Of a stretch of 64,000 bases of DNA, positions 24,691 to 35,794 are shown one piece after another (the first letter of the stretch is position 1; the number at the start of each line of letters is the position of its first letter). Both the position numbers and the translations under genes were made by a program. This DNA is from Whalleya microplaca. Taxonomy: Eukaryota > Ascomycota > Sordariomycetes > Xylariales > Xylariaceae. Location: positions 309,765 to 373,764 of the forward strand of contig MU385712.1 of NCBI GenBank assembly GCA_022497155.1. The letters are read 5' to 3'. Under the pieces are notes generated by a model, which worked only from the letters and a program-made list of their open reading frames with translations, was not told where the DNA came from and searched no databases.

Positions 24691-25599
24691 TCATCTGCTG
24701 ACGGCAAACGCAAGTCGCACTTCAAAGCTGTGTATGTCATGATCACGAAGCCCCCGACCCAGTCTTTTGACCTCCGCTATTCGCTGATATATATCCTCGT
24801 CGCCTGTATCCTCGCTATCCTCGCTATCCTCGAAGTCAAAGCGCCGACGGTCGAGGTTCCAGAGGAACGTCTCGCCCTGGACGCTCTCGAACTCCCACCG
24901 CCGTTGCACCTGTATGTCGTTATCTACGGGCTGCAGATCGGCCTGCGCGTTGACGATGATCAGCAGCGAGTCTACACGGTAGTAATTCCAAAACATCTCG
25001 GCCAGGGCCTCGCCTTCACGCTGAAGGAGTGCCTCAGAGATGGCGATGCGCGTGATGCCGGGGTTGATGTCGACGAGCCGGTTCAGAAGATCCGGTTCAA
25101 ACCTCCGTTCGTCAGGCTCGCGAATGAAGTCTTCCCACTTATCAAGCGTAATATACAGCGCATCACGCATTGGGTCAAGAGGGCGCACAAATATAGGGTA
25201 TGATCTATTGTTGCGGGGGCGCATCTCGACACCCTGCTCACGAACCCAGGCTAAGGCGATGCCACGGGCCTCGCGATTCACGAAGGCTAACGGTACCTCA
25301 ACCTGGACATCGTCTAAGAAATCATAGCGGAAGTCAAAATTTAGGTTGAGCTCGTCGTCTTCAGGGTGATAGCCCTGGTCTGATTCTGTTAGGCGTCGGG
25401 GGCACCAACACCCCTTTCTGTAGAAGTACAAAGCTGGTCCGACTTTGTCCGGCAGAGCGTAACGCCATATCTGGTTGCGTAGCTCGGGAGGTAGGGCCGA
25501 GAAGAGATGAAACGTGGAAGAGCTGATTGCTATTGATGTCATGGTCTTTGAGATGCCCAACTCAACGAGGGTCTTTTGGAGAATAGAAGCGTCCTCCAT
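24691..25599 (-). CDS. 2EXR domain protein
   Basis: A single exon of 302 residues with an ATG start. After a short variable N-terminus comes FHLFSALPPELRNQIWRYAL, the 2EXR signature (an F-box-like helix named for two ExR motifs), followed by LAFVNREARGIAL, where resident bulky and acidic positions match the family. A strongly acidic stretch (FEDSEDSEDTGDEDIY) lies near the C-terminus. These proteins are greatly expanded in filamentous fungi and have no established function. A role as adaptor in protein-protein interaction is only a guess. It is separated from the GTPase by about 560 bp, and the next gene to the right is divergent. Confidence 0.8.
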   Translation of the reverse strand: MEDASILQKTLVELGISKTMTSIAISSSTFHLFSALPPELRNQIWRYALPDKVGPALYFYRKGCWCPRRLTESDQGYHPEDDELNLNFDFRYDFLDDVQVEVPLAFVNREARGIALAWVREQGVEMRPRNNRSYPIFVRPLDPMRDALYITLDKWEDFIREPDERRFEPDLLNRLVDINPGITRIAISEALLQREGEALAEMFWNYYRVDSLLIIVNAQADLQPVDNDIQVQRRWEFESVQGETFLWNLDRRRFDFEDSEDSEDTGDEDIYQRIAEVKRLGRGLRDHDIHSFEVRLAFAVSR

Positions 25600-26087
25600 G
25601 AGCTAACTAAGATCAAGGCGGCTGAGAGGGCTGAGCCGCTGAGGATGAAGATCTTTGGCGGGGTATTGGCAAATCCTTGCTACTCGTATACATGTACAAA
25701 TCTGGAAACATTCCTTTTTCTAGACGTTACTTTTTTCATATTGACTGTGAATGATGTAATGGTCCCCTTCACTATTACTCGGCTAATTTCTAATAACGGT
25801 ACATATGTAGAAGACAAGGTATGAGTTGCGACGAGGAGCTTTTATTCCTATTTGTACCTACAACCGTACTTTGTTGGTAGGCGCGAGTGTCACCGGAGGC
25901 CCGTGCACCCACCTGTGATATCTACCTACATGCCCCTAAATGGTACATAACCTCCCCTGACTGTCTTGGCGTAGCTTGGGGGTTGTCCTTCATTGGCCCC
26001 ACTCAGACTTTCATTAGGAAGACAACCCCAACCTCACTCTGTAAATACTGTTCGAACGTCTTCGAAGCTCCACCTGATAGGATTAAG
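25600..26087. promoter_or_regulatory. Divergent promoter region
   Basis: Shared upstream region of the minus-strand 2EXR gene and the plus-strand aldo-keto reductase. No defined factor site could be singled out. The open frame that runs into the reductase from 25887 has no reductase-like sequence before the ATG at 26088. Confidence 0.4.
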
Positions 26088-26993
26088 ATGACGCATACCG
26101 AACTGACATTGACGTCCAGCGTCCCTCTCCGGGAGTCTGATATCCGGATGCCCGTCCTCGGCTTCGGGGTCTACCAGATCGACCGGCCCGACTGTATAGA
26201 AGCATGTCTCCGGGCCATATCAGCCGGATATCGTCTCATCGACACTGCGCAGCTCTATAACAACGAGGAAGAGGTAGGTGTTGCGCTGCAGCAATGCGGT
26301 CTTCCGCGTGAGGATATCTTCGTCTCCACCAAAATCCGTTATCCCCGCCTTGGCAAGGGGAAGACGTATCTCCGCGCCCTGCAGAGCGTCAAGAGGATCG
26401 ATCCGCGCGAGGATGGATACGTGGACCTGTTTCTCATTCACTCGCCGCATGGGATGAAACCTAAGGATCGCAAGGAGATCTGGCTGGCGCTTGAGAAGCT
26501 ACACGAGGAGGGCAAGGCCAGGGCAGTTGGGGTAAGCAACTATCAGATCGAGCATCTGGAGGAGATGAAGGAGTATGCGACAGTTTGGCCACCTGTCGTG
26601 AACCAGATCCTCGTAAGTAGTATCCCACAGCAATAATGCTGCTGTCAGGCTATCCAAGAGGGTTCAACTAAGTTATATATAAGCTTCACCCCTGGACACA
26701 GCAACGCGAAACAGTAGACTACTGCAATAAGCACGGCATAGCTCTCCAAGCGTTTAGTCCACTGGGTGGAGGAACCAAGCTACAGGAGCCGACAGTCGTT
26801 GAAATCGCGGAGAAAGTTGGCAAATCCCCGGCGCAAGTGCTGATCCGGTACTGCTTTCAAAAGGGCTGGGTGCCTCTGCCGAAGAGCGAGAAGGATCAAG
26901 CAGAATGCAGATATTTTTAATTTTAGCATCTCAGAAGACGATATGACAGCACTAGACGGTCTTGATCGTCAACAAGGACCGAGATTCGAGTAA
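26088..26993 (+). pseudogene. Aldo-keto reductase with a frameshift near the C-terminus
   Basis: Two exons, 26088-26612 and from 26684. The AKR fold is clear: MPVLGFGVYQID, LIDTAQLYNNEEEVG (catalytic Asp and Tyr), FVSTKIRYP (Lys), LIHSPHG (His), GVSNYQIEHLEEM, then across the 71-nt intron QAFSPLGGG, VGKSPAQVLIRYCFQKGWVPLPKS. After KDQAE the frame slips at about 26906: one extra base (or two missing) pushes translation into a stop at 26918-26920. In the +1 frame the expected family tail resumes (ADIFNFSISEDDMTALDGLD) and ends at 26991-26993. The product would lose about 25 residues that line the cofactor/substrate end, so activity is doubtful unless this is a sequencing error. It would reduce aldehydes or ketones with NADPH. 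Confidence 0.82.
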
Positions 26994-27689
26994 GACGCCG
27001 TGATGCGTCTCTTTTAGCCAATCGAAGGAGAACCCCTGCTGAGGCTATGGAGTTCTATCAAATATTCACTCCCTTACTGACAACTCTGCTGTAACTCGCT
27101 CATAGGCACTGCACCTATCCGTCAGTCCATACATATCAACCCAGCTCAACAGCCCAGGTGGGGTGACGTGGGCTAACTCATTAATCTTCGGGCAACGGCT
27201 GTCGAGAACAAGAGCATTGAAGGCAATTGCATGCGTACGAGACAGTTTTCTGAGAAAGGGCAATACCACCCTGCTGCAAAAAGTGGTCCTGACGAAGTTT
27301 TAGCTCACCACCAAAAGTGAACAGTCTTACTTCAATTGTCGTGATTTTTATCATTAAACTTTTCTGTAAAGCGTTATAGCAGATGTTGCTTTTCTTCGTG
27401 ATGATGCCTTACAGCACCAAGGAAATTGCTACCTGTCGTCATTATGTGACGTCTAGCCTTAGAAGCTCTTAGCAGTAGGTTCACTCTAACCTCCACCGAA
27501 TAATTCTATCAATACATGTCCAACGATGTTATCGTCATTATCTTTCTCCTTTTTCCTAGTGTGTATGTATGCATTCTTACGGTATGTCATATAACAAGAC
27601 CCCTAAACAACCCATCAACGTCATGACTGGCCATACCTTCTATAGCTTCGAGCCTCTCGGCCAGTCGTCCCCTGAAAGACAACAACCTC

Positions 27690-28211
27690 CGAAACGGTTA
27701 AAATCACTGGGTTAGGTGGTTAAAACCACTGGGTTATCCCAACCTAAACTAAATATAGTTAGTAAGTAGATACGTGCATAGCGGTACTTTTTTCTAATAA
27801 ATATAAGTAGCTTTTCTAGCTGTGTGAAATTTCGGCCTCTCTCTTTAATAGCACCATATTTGAAGCTATCGTGAGAAGGTTAGGGAGGGAGGTGTCAAAT
27901 TGTAATACCCCTGAAAGATTTAATTTGCATCTGAAAATTTTGATCTCTTTCTGGGAGTCAGATTGGATTGGATTAAATACCTAATACGACGGGTGCGTTT
28001 AAATTTTATTGCAGTTTTAAAAAAATTAAAGCTTCTTAAGTGTTACGAATATAAGTTATCAACTAAATAACTATATAGGGGTTTAATATGTATATCCATT
28101 TACTAGTAAGAAGTACCATGGGGTAGGTATTTAGTCTATCTAACCATATCTAGTTAGGTTAAGCCAACCCAGTAGTTTTAACCACCTAACCCAGTGATTT
28201 AAACCGTTTCG
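27690..28211. mobile_element. Mutator-type MITE with 9-bp target duplication
   Basis: A 522-bp element with terminal inverted repeats of about 72 bp. The left end starts CGAAACGGTTAAAATCACTG and the right end, read on the minus strand, starts CGAAACGGTTTAAATCACTG. Similarity continues through TGGTTAAAAC and CTGGGTT into both arms. It is flanked by perfect 9-bp direct repeats AACAACCTC at 27681-27689 and 28212-28220. Long TIRs with a 9-bp duplication are the hallmark of Mutator-like elements. The interior is AT-rich and non-coding, so it must have been moved by a transposase elsewhere. Confidence 0.88.
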
Positions 28212-28353
28212 AACAACCTCGGTCCCCGTCCTCTACATAATTCTTCAATATGCTAACTCCCATATTAGGGGCCTAGGAACTACTAGGGGTAGTCCCAGTG
28301 GGTAGGACTTGGAGGGTGGTGATGGGCAAAGTATTGGAACGTTCATGGGGACT

Positions 28354-28432
28354 AGTAAGGGGTGGTCACAGTTTATAGCCGCTGGTGGTCCCTGGAATGA
28401 CTTTTATATTGCACAAACTATAACTATGATAA
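28354..28432 (+). repeat. Probable fragment related to the TGTCACG element family
   Basis: GTGGTCAC followed about 45 bp later by TTGCACAAACTATAACTATGATA resembles the right end of the copies at 6.6 and 57.4 kb (TTGCACATACTGTAACTGTGATA; 19 of 23 positions). The left end is not identifiable. Confidence 0.35.
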
Positions 28433-30159
28433 TATTCAACTGTTCAAAGCCAACCCGATTAAGGTTTGGAGTAAATCTACGATAGTCTAGCTCCGATTGT
28501 CCCAAATCCAAGAGTATCCCTTTACGCCGTGAAGTGGAGATAGACATCAAATGTTACATTATCAGGAGACAGAGCGAAATAAAGATTCGTTTACAAAATG
28601 AACCACACCGAGTAACATACATAGACAGTTGCATGTGGTATAACGAGACGCAAAGCAGATGTAGCAGATGTAAATCCTTTCTCCTTTGATGCGGTGTGTC
28701 CAGGATGCCAGGTAAACACAGTTACAAAAAGGGTGGCAGTCAAATTACCCAGGTAATAAATAAACTGAGGATCTGATACCTAACTGCACGGTCTAATTAT
28801 ATAAAATACGCTGACTGTTGGTGACTAGCGGCAGTAGGTGGGTAGAGCTGAAAGATGCTCATTACCCCCTCAGCCACCATCAAGGACATCAGGCTAAATT
28901 CCTGTGAGGCGTAAAATGTAGGCTAGCAGCATAGTCCAATCATTAATGACGTTTATAGAGATATTTGCGAGTTTAGTGCAAACAATTTTAATGCTTACGA
29001 CAACTACCTACTACGGCAACGAAATCTGACATCTCAGCTCATGGTTCTACCCCCACACCTACAGCAATTAGTGACGGGTTATGTTAAGCAGTAGCGCTAA
29101 AAATAGACTTCCCGGGAAACCGGCCGAACGGCTAACACGCGAAATTACTTGATCGTCATAGGGGCTAGTACTAGTAAAAATGAATTCGTAAAAAAAAGAA
29201 ACATTGATTCTCATGCTAGGCATGAGATGTTGAGGGGGAACTTGTCTGTATACACTAAAAACATGCTTGAAAGAGTAAATCTAGCCTTCAAAAAGAGGAC
29301 CCGTTGTGTCCCTTCTTTTGTTTTTTGATGTCCCAATATTTTATCGCAGCGCCGTAGTAACTTTCCCCAATGCGCCTTCAATGAACGTTCAGTTTCAGTA
29401 TCAAATATGCTTCTAGGCTGTCAAGCACATGGATCAGAGCTGTAGGCAGATCCTAATTGATGCTGTGCGTTATGGAGATCGCCGGAAGATTGCTATAAGC
29501 TTAAATCATGCCATCTGATTTTATTCATCCATCAGTGGGGACACAACAAGGGCTTATGAAGGAACCGCTTTTACGCGCAGTGAACGGGGCATAAGGCAGC
29601 TCGGGAAAATAGACTACTGCTAACGATCCTTCGTCCCCACGTAGGATTGGCGATCACCCCTATCTTGACGGCTTGATCGAGTGATCCCAGTCCCATTACT
29701 TGATATGGAAGGTCCATAACCATATCAGCTGAGGCTCTGCAAGGAGGCTAAACCAAGGCTTGGTGCAGCTTCTCAGGGATTTTCAACGCAACCTAGCTGC
29801 CTAGGTGTTGTAATTACGTAGGATCGCGTGACCAGAGAGGCTACGCAGGACGCCCTGTCCCCTCAGGGCTGTTTGGGTATTTTTCTTATTACCTACGAAA
29901 TATGTCGAGCTGTCTCCATTAATCTCAACAACCACTTTTCTGGCTGCATCGCCAATCTGTTGCTGATTCGGGATAGATTTTACGACGTCACCATGTAGAG
30001 ACTAACGCGAGACGAGGGCTGACGTCGCAGCATAAAGACTGCTTGTCTCGTCTCTATAGTACAAGGTCAGTCACCCATCATCCATCAAGCAATATTCACT
30101 GGTCTCATCTCATTATAATCACTCGTGCTAGATAAGGGGCTTCGTTGTCATTGAACATC

Positions 30160-31565
30160 ATGACCTTCCGTACAGTCCTTACCGCCACCACCGTGGCATG
30201 TCTACTGTCACTAGGCCTTACTACTCCTACCGGTTCTCCAAGCTTCCGTGGGTTGAAGTTATTCGAACGTGCCAACGGTCCCAAAGCCTGTGATTACTCG
30301 CTTGACGGATCGGAGAAATCAAAGCGCAAGATCTGGGACACTGATGGCGCCGGCGTAGGGAAGTTTCTTGAAGACTGGATCAAGAAGAATGGCGAGTCAG
30401 ATTGGCTCAATCGCATGGACGAGGACCTTTATACCGTCGGCGCATCCAACCAGTGGTGTAACAGCTTGGGTGGTGCTCAGTGCCCTGGTCCAGACGAGTG
30501 TGGTAAGTTCAATGCTCAAATTTGAGAAATAAGTACTGATGTTTCAAAGCCAAATACAACGCCAAGGGCGTGCCGCAGTTGTACTGGGTCTTGAAGGCAG
30601 CAAACACTCATTATGAGCTTAGTAACCATATCAACGACTGGCTGCAGACCAATACAATCCAAAACACCTTGTCAATTCCTGACCTCACCGACAAATTCGG
30701 AGGCAAAGGTGATAAAAACTCCGACATCTGGGGAATCATAAGCGCAGCTCTGGTGACGGCCGGAGGACTCGTAGCACCAGCCAGCGGGGCCGCATCTGCT
30801 GCATTGACGGTCGCAGTAGGCGGTGTAAGCTTCGGGCGTACATTTGCACAGGACCTCGTCGATTACACGAAGGCCATCTCAGACCAACTTGAGGGAACCT
30901 TCGAAGCCACCGTGGAGGGCCTCCGAGTGAACCTGAACCTTGCCATGACAGGCAAAGATGGCAAGAGCGGCAAAAAGACGTCCGATTTACCCAACATGAA
31001 CGGACCCTGGAGCACGAACATTGCCAAGTACTTTGACGCCGGCAAGTTCTTAATGGGCAACATCGAGGAGGAGGTGTCGCCCATGCTGGACAACGTGGCC
31101 AAGTTCCTGAAGCAGGGGTCCGTGATGGCCATCCTGCGTGCTCGGGAGTACATCATCTTCGTGGACGAGAAATGGAAGGACCAGGCGTCGTGCGAGAAAA
31201 AGGACACGCGCAAGTGGGTCGACAACTCGTGCGCCGAGCTGTGGAAACTGGACGGCGGTGAGCCCAACACCATGGGCAAGGGCAGCAAGGATGATGAGCT
31301 CAAGGCCATGAAGGACAACAAGTATGGCGCCTTTGACATCGCCAAGATGTACGAGGGCTCGATCGCGTGCGCGCGCAGCGGCAAGGGCAAGGTCGACGAG
31401 AATACAAAGGCGCTGCCCACGGATGGGTCCCTCCCAGGATGCTTTTACAACTTCGCCGTTGTCAAGGGAACGAAGGACCAGCACTATGGTACCTACTATC
31501 TGTGCGAGTCTAAGAAGGACCCCATCAACACTACTGGTCGTCGGGGCTCGAAAATATGCTCATAG
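30160..31565 (+). CDS. Secreted Cys-containing orphan protein
   Basis: Two exons, 30160-30502 and 30550-31565, with a 47-nt GTAAGT...CAAAG intron, give 452 residues. A signal peptide (MTFRTVLTATTVACLLSLGL) starts at the second in-frame candidate; the earlier TTG was rejected. The middle holds a Gly/Ala-rich hydrophobic stretch (residues about 175-212, AALVTAGGLVAPASGAASAA) that could be a membrane-active or buried helix. The C-terminal half has Cys in SCEKKDTRKWVDNSCAELW, SIACARSG, PGCFYNF, YYLCESK and a terminal KICS, suggesting disulfides. The overall pattern resembles fungal secreted proteins assigned to the DUF7872 type, but I could not verify that. No enzymatic motif. It stands isolated between gene-poor flanks, a setting common for host-interaction secreted proteins. 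Confidence 0.78.
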
Positions 31566-32873
31566 TAAGGTTGTGGAAGAGTTTTGGTGCCTTCTTGTAA
31601 ATAATATTCTAGCTTGCTGAATAATTTAATGTCTTAAAACCTATCTTCGATTTCTATTTGCCTGAGGATTAAGAGGAGCCGTTACATATTTGAGCGATTG
31701 CAGCAGCAAGCCCGGCGCCGAGCTCACGGTACTGAAGAAAGTTGTCTATTAGAACAACGCCGCAGGTACCATGAGAACCAAGCAGTGCGTGGGGTGTCGT
31801 CTTTGTGTTTAACATCATTGCTTAGATGTAATGAATTTTCTATTTGAAACAGTTGCTTTAACATTATAAGATTGTAATAGGAGTCAAGTAAATAAACTAT
31901 TATATCGTATATAGATTGGACGAATATGATTCTGAGAATAGCTAATAGGAAGAAATGGATTTGTAGATGTAATATGTGTCAGCTGCGATGCCATATGCTC
32001 TAAGTGGCTATTTACTCAAACGCTAATTATTACCAGCCAATGATTAACCTGCAAATTTTTATATACACAACGGAATGCCATCCTTGTTTCCGTAAGGACT
32101 TTATATTTAGAGAAAAGTTGCCTTTACTGTCACGATAGGGGTAAATGTCAGTTACCCCTTTTTCGTTTCAAGCTCGGGTAAACAGTGTATTAGAGCGTTT
32201 GGTATTTATAAAAGATCTTCTCGCCCTCAGTCAAAATTAAGGAGATTATACCCATCATCTACGCCCACTGCAACACGCGTCCGTCGTATATCACGCGATT
32301 CCTGCGGAGAAGCCAATTCGATTTACCGTTTGTATGGAAGCCGTGACGGCAGCAAGAGGCGCTCTAACAGAGTACACGAATTGCTTGTCAATATTTCTCG
32401 ACAAAGCTCCTTGAAAGTCGCTTCTTGACACTCTCCCGGCAACAAATATCGTTTATGATATTGCCCCAGGGTTGGAAAATAGGAAACCTCATTCGTAATA
32501 TCGAAGAGGCCGCGAAGTTCGGCCGCAACGGAACAAGGGAGCAACTATCATTTTTATGGACCTCGGACCAATTGTCCGAGGACGTAACTATCCCTCAAAA
32601 ATGCTACATGAGACCTTGCGTAGATTATCCCGGAGTCCCACGAAGACTCCAATCAATAAGAGAATTGTCAAACCTATGACATCCAATCGGAGCTTAGCTA
32701 CTTTTTTCACGCGCCTTCGCTCGCGCCCACGGCCGCGCCCGCGCCCGCGCCCGAGGCGTGCCGGTGCATAGGTATGTACTCCGTCTCGAAACCCACATGG
32801 AGCCAACGTGAAGCAATCCCGGCACAAATAAGGTGCTACACCGACCTACCCCCCAACAGAAGCACTCAACAAT
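31566..32873. other. Intergenic stretch, no gene seen
   Basis: Contains TGTCACGATAGGGGTAA at 32128-32144 followed by a perfect 7-bp hairpin (GGGGTAA/TTACCCC, 32138-32158), and a GC-rich GCGCCC tract at 32711-32760 just upstream of the dioxygenase gene. No coding signal. Confidence 0.45.
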
Positions 32874-33970
32874 ATGGAGCGGCCTGATAATCGAATCAGC
32901 CTGAAGATGCTGATGTATGTTTGGTATAGTCACCCAGACGTTAAAAATGCCAACAAATTTTTAACCGACTTTGGCTTGATTGCCACCAAGTCAACTCCGG
33001 GTAGGATCTGGTATCGTGGCTTTGGTGTAAGTCCAGTATGCTACATATCCGAAAAGTCGAAGGATGACCAGCCAGCCTTTCTTGGCGGAGGATGGGCTGT
33101 GGACACGTACGAAGACCTTGAGGTTGCCGCACAACTTCCAGGTGCTTCACCTATTACTGAGGCCGACGATGCTATCGGAGGCAAAACCGTGACGGTGATT
33201 GATCCCGCAGGCTGCTCGGTGTACCTTCACTGGGGCCACATCGAACGCGAGATCCAGGAGGAAGAGGAGCCGAAAAAACTCGTCTATAACACATGGGACA
33301 CTAAACGTCGCAAGGGAGAGTTCCAGCGCTTTGAAGACGGGCCAAGCCATATCCACAAACTAGGCCATTATGGCTACGAAGTAAATCACTCTGAGTTCGA
33401 GAAAGTCCGCCAGTGGTATTTCGATACCTTTACCTTGACCACCACGGATTCTCTATTCAATCCGGAGACGGGGAAGGACATTATGACATTCTGCCACCTT
33501 GATAAAGGAGAACAGTATGTCGATCATCACGTATAGCCCCCTCCATGGTTGCACTCTTTGCATACACCTGGGCTGACTATGAGCAGAATTTCTTTATTGC
33601 TGCCGGAGACGGTACTGGTATACAGGCACATCACGCTAGCTTTGAAGTCGACGACTTTGACAGCGAGCTGAAGGGCCATAACTATCTCCAGAAGCAAGGA
33701 TGGTCGCTTGTCTGGGGCGTGGGCAGACATTTACTGGGAAGCCAAATTTTCGACTACTGGTTTGATAGCGATGGATTTGTGCTGGAACACTATGCGGATG
33801 GAGATTTGGTTAATTGCAACAATCCACCGCAGCGTGAGCCTGCGTCGCTTGAGTCTATTTCTATCTGGGGTCCAAAGATGCCGCTCGCTTTTCTGACTAG
33901 AAAACTGGAAGACAGGGGAAAGTCTGTCGGCCCTCCACCAGGGGCGGGGCCTCAGCCAACAGCGGCCTAA
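32874..33970 (+). CDS. Glyoxalase-fold (VOC) extradiol-type dioxygenase
   Basis: Two exons, 32874-33530 and 33587-33970, with a 56-nt intron, give 346 residues. It has two vicinal-oxygen-chelate repeats, the N-terminal one (about 10-130) probably structural. In the second, HIHKLGHYGYEV, AHHASFEVDDF and FVLEHYADGDLV supply His, His and Glu at the positions of the 2-His-1-carboxylate metal site of BphC-like extradiol dioxygenases. Such enzymes cleave catechol-type rings next to the hydroxyls using Fe(II). The joined junction DHH|NFFIAAGDG fits the family and confirms the intron. The next gene (NmrA-like) is on the same strand 450 bp away, and an FAD hydroxylase lies 8 kb further right, so an aromatic or phenolic substrate is plausible. 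Confidence 0.84.
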
Positions 33971-34417
33971 TTCTGTTATAGAAGATGGATGAAACATATA
34001 ATGCAACTCGCTGTAGCGTTGTTCGTAGTCAAGTATTCGCATTATTGGCGGATAATTCTACCATTTTAGTCACTACTTGCACCGTTCGTGTTGTATTTCA
34101 TCGTAGATTTCCGTTATCGGTCCATTTTCGCACTGTTGTAGTCTATGATACTACGACCATGCCCGCCCATAGACGCATCACTAGTTATTAATTGACACTT
34201 GCAGATATCAATGTGGTCCTCCATGTATCGCTCGGATAACAGCTCCGAGGGCCGTACGGAGATCGCCCTCGCTCTTAGGCTATTACAGACGAGGGATCCA
34301 CTTCATGTTAATAGTGAGTGGAATAATTTTAACAATGGACGTACTCATAAAAGTCAGGTAGTGTGGTTGTATCAGTAGGCAATGCTATAAAAATTTGTCT
34401 AGGAAAAAAAAAAAACA
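33971..34417. other. Intergenic stretch, no gene seen
   Basis: 3' flank of the dioxygenase and promoter of the NmrA-like gene, with an A-rich tract directly before the start codon. Nothing else. Confidence 0.5.
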
Positions 34418-35397
34418 ATGGATTCTATTACGAGCCAAGAAATCCGACATGTGGCTGTCGCTGGTGTAAGCCCTCCGCCCCCGTCGATGAAATACAGTGA
34501 AGACAACTAAGTAACGAGGATGGAAAGGGTACCGGCTTACTCGGAACTCATGTTGTCCAATGCCTGGTCCAGTCTGGTCGGTTCAACGTCACCGTACTTA
34601 GTCGAGAAGAGCGCAATGGCGTCTTGGCTGGGGCACAATCGACCATTATTGACTATGGCAACAAGGGCAGCCTCACTAGGGCCCTCGAGGGTCAGGATGC
34701 CGTCGTATCCACACTTTCAAGAGATGCCACGTTGCTGCAGCTTAATTTGATTGACGCCGCTGTGGCTGCCGGGGTCAAGAGATTCATCCCTTCAGAATTT
34801 GGAGCGAATCTCCAGAACCCTGAAACTCGAAGACTTATAAACTATAGGAGCAAGGTACAGGTTGAAGAATACCTGGAAGAAAAATCCAACCAGGGTGACA
34901 TCACATACACATATATCTACAACAATATCTTCATGGATTGGTCCATTAAGACTGGAGTTCTGCTCAATCTTAAGGAAGCCCGAGCTCACCTGTACGACGG
35001 TGGTGAGAGGGCAGTCTCCATGATTAGGGTGCCAACAGCAGCACAGGCTGTGGTTGCTATATTGACGCACTTCGAAGAAACCAAGAATAGACCTGTCTAT
35101 ATCCATGAGGCATCACTTTCCCAGAGACAGCTCCTGGCTTACGCAAAGGAGGCCATACCAGGTCCAGAATGGGTGGAGGAGTATATGGACTTACAAGAGC
35201 TCGAGCATACAGCCACGGACTGGGGAAGCCCAGGCGTACCCAATATGAGTATTTTTCATGCGTTTGCCGTGAAGGGTGGCTTCGGGGAAGGATTCGGCAA
35301 CCGATTCGGCGAGACCGACAACCAACTACTAGGGATAAGGCCTTTGTCTGCCAACGATATTAAAGACACGTTGGTGAAAATCTCGAAAGAGACATGA
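34418..35397 (+). CDS. NmrA-like / isoflavone reductase-like NAD(P)-binding protein
   Basis: Two exons, 34418-34465 and 34528-35397, with a 62-nt intron, give 305 residues. Splicing creates HVAVAGGTGLLGTHVV, the Rossmann GxxGxxG dinucleotide-binding turn, which no single frame contains. DAVVSTLSRDATLLQLNLIDAAVAAGVKRFIPSEFG is the block typical of the PCBER/isoflavone-reductase and NmrA group. The C-terminal half gives the substrate lobe. Members are either NADPH-dependent reductases of aromatic or alkene substrates or redox-sensing regulators of nitrogen metabolism (NmrA). The catalytic Lys of true reductases should lie near NYRSKVQVEEYLE, which supports an enzymatic role here. It sits inside the presumed metabolite cluster. 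Confidence 0.85.
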
Positions 35398-35794
35398 AAA
35401 GAAATTTAGGCTCCGGCGTAATATGTATCGAGTCGAATAAATTGAGTGATCAAATTCCCAGTCGTGGATATAGCAGTCTGACTGTTAACGGTGTTTCCAG
35501 ACCTCCTTAGTATAAAGACATCGTAGTATGAGCCCGCCGAGGTCAGAATGGTATTTGTCCCTCATTATGAGCGCGTGCTGGTTTATAATAGTTTATACAT
35601 AGGAAATCTATGACCTGTTGAAGGCCATGGTTTCGTTCTGTTCTCTACAGGCAGCAATAGGCAGCAATCTACCATCGTCAAAGACAGTCATGTGGGAGAC
35701 CTTTGGTATTTGCGCGGTAATGTAGTCTATTTCAGATGATTCCAAGCCTCTTTAAAATCCATCGTACATGCCAAAAAACTTGTCACAGTATTGT
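35398..35794. other. Intergenic stretch between convergent genes
   Basis: 3' flanks only. No structure beyond a short direct repeat GGCAGCAATA near 35650. Confidence 0.45.

Larger units (their letters stand above)
26994..30159. other. Gene-free stretch, 3.2 kb, with a MITE
   Basis: AT-rich, no supported gene. It contains the MITE at 27690-28211 and a fragment related to the small TGTCACG elements near 28354-28432. The last 150 bp are promoter of the secreted protein gene. Confidence 0.5.

Noticed and set aside
25887..26087. N-terminal extension of the aldo-keto reductase frame
   Set aside because: The extension has no similarity to the family, while the ATG at 26088 precedes the first family strand at a usual distance.
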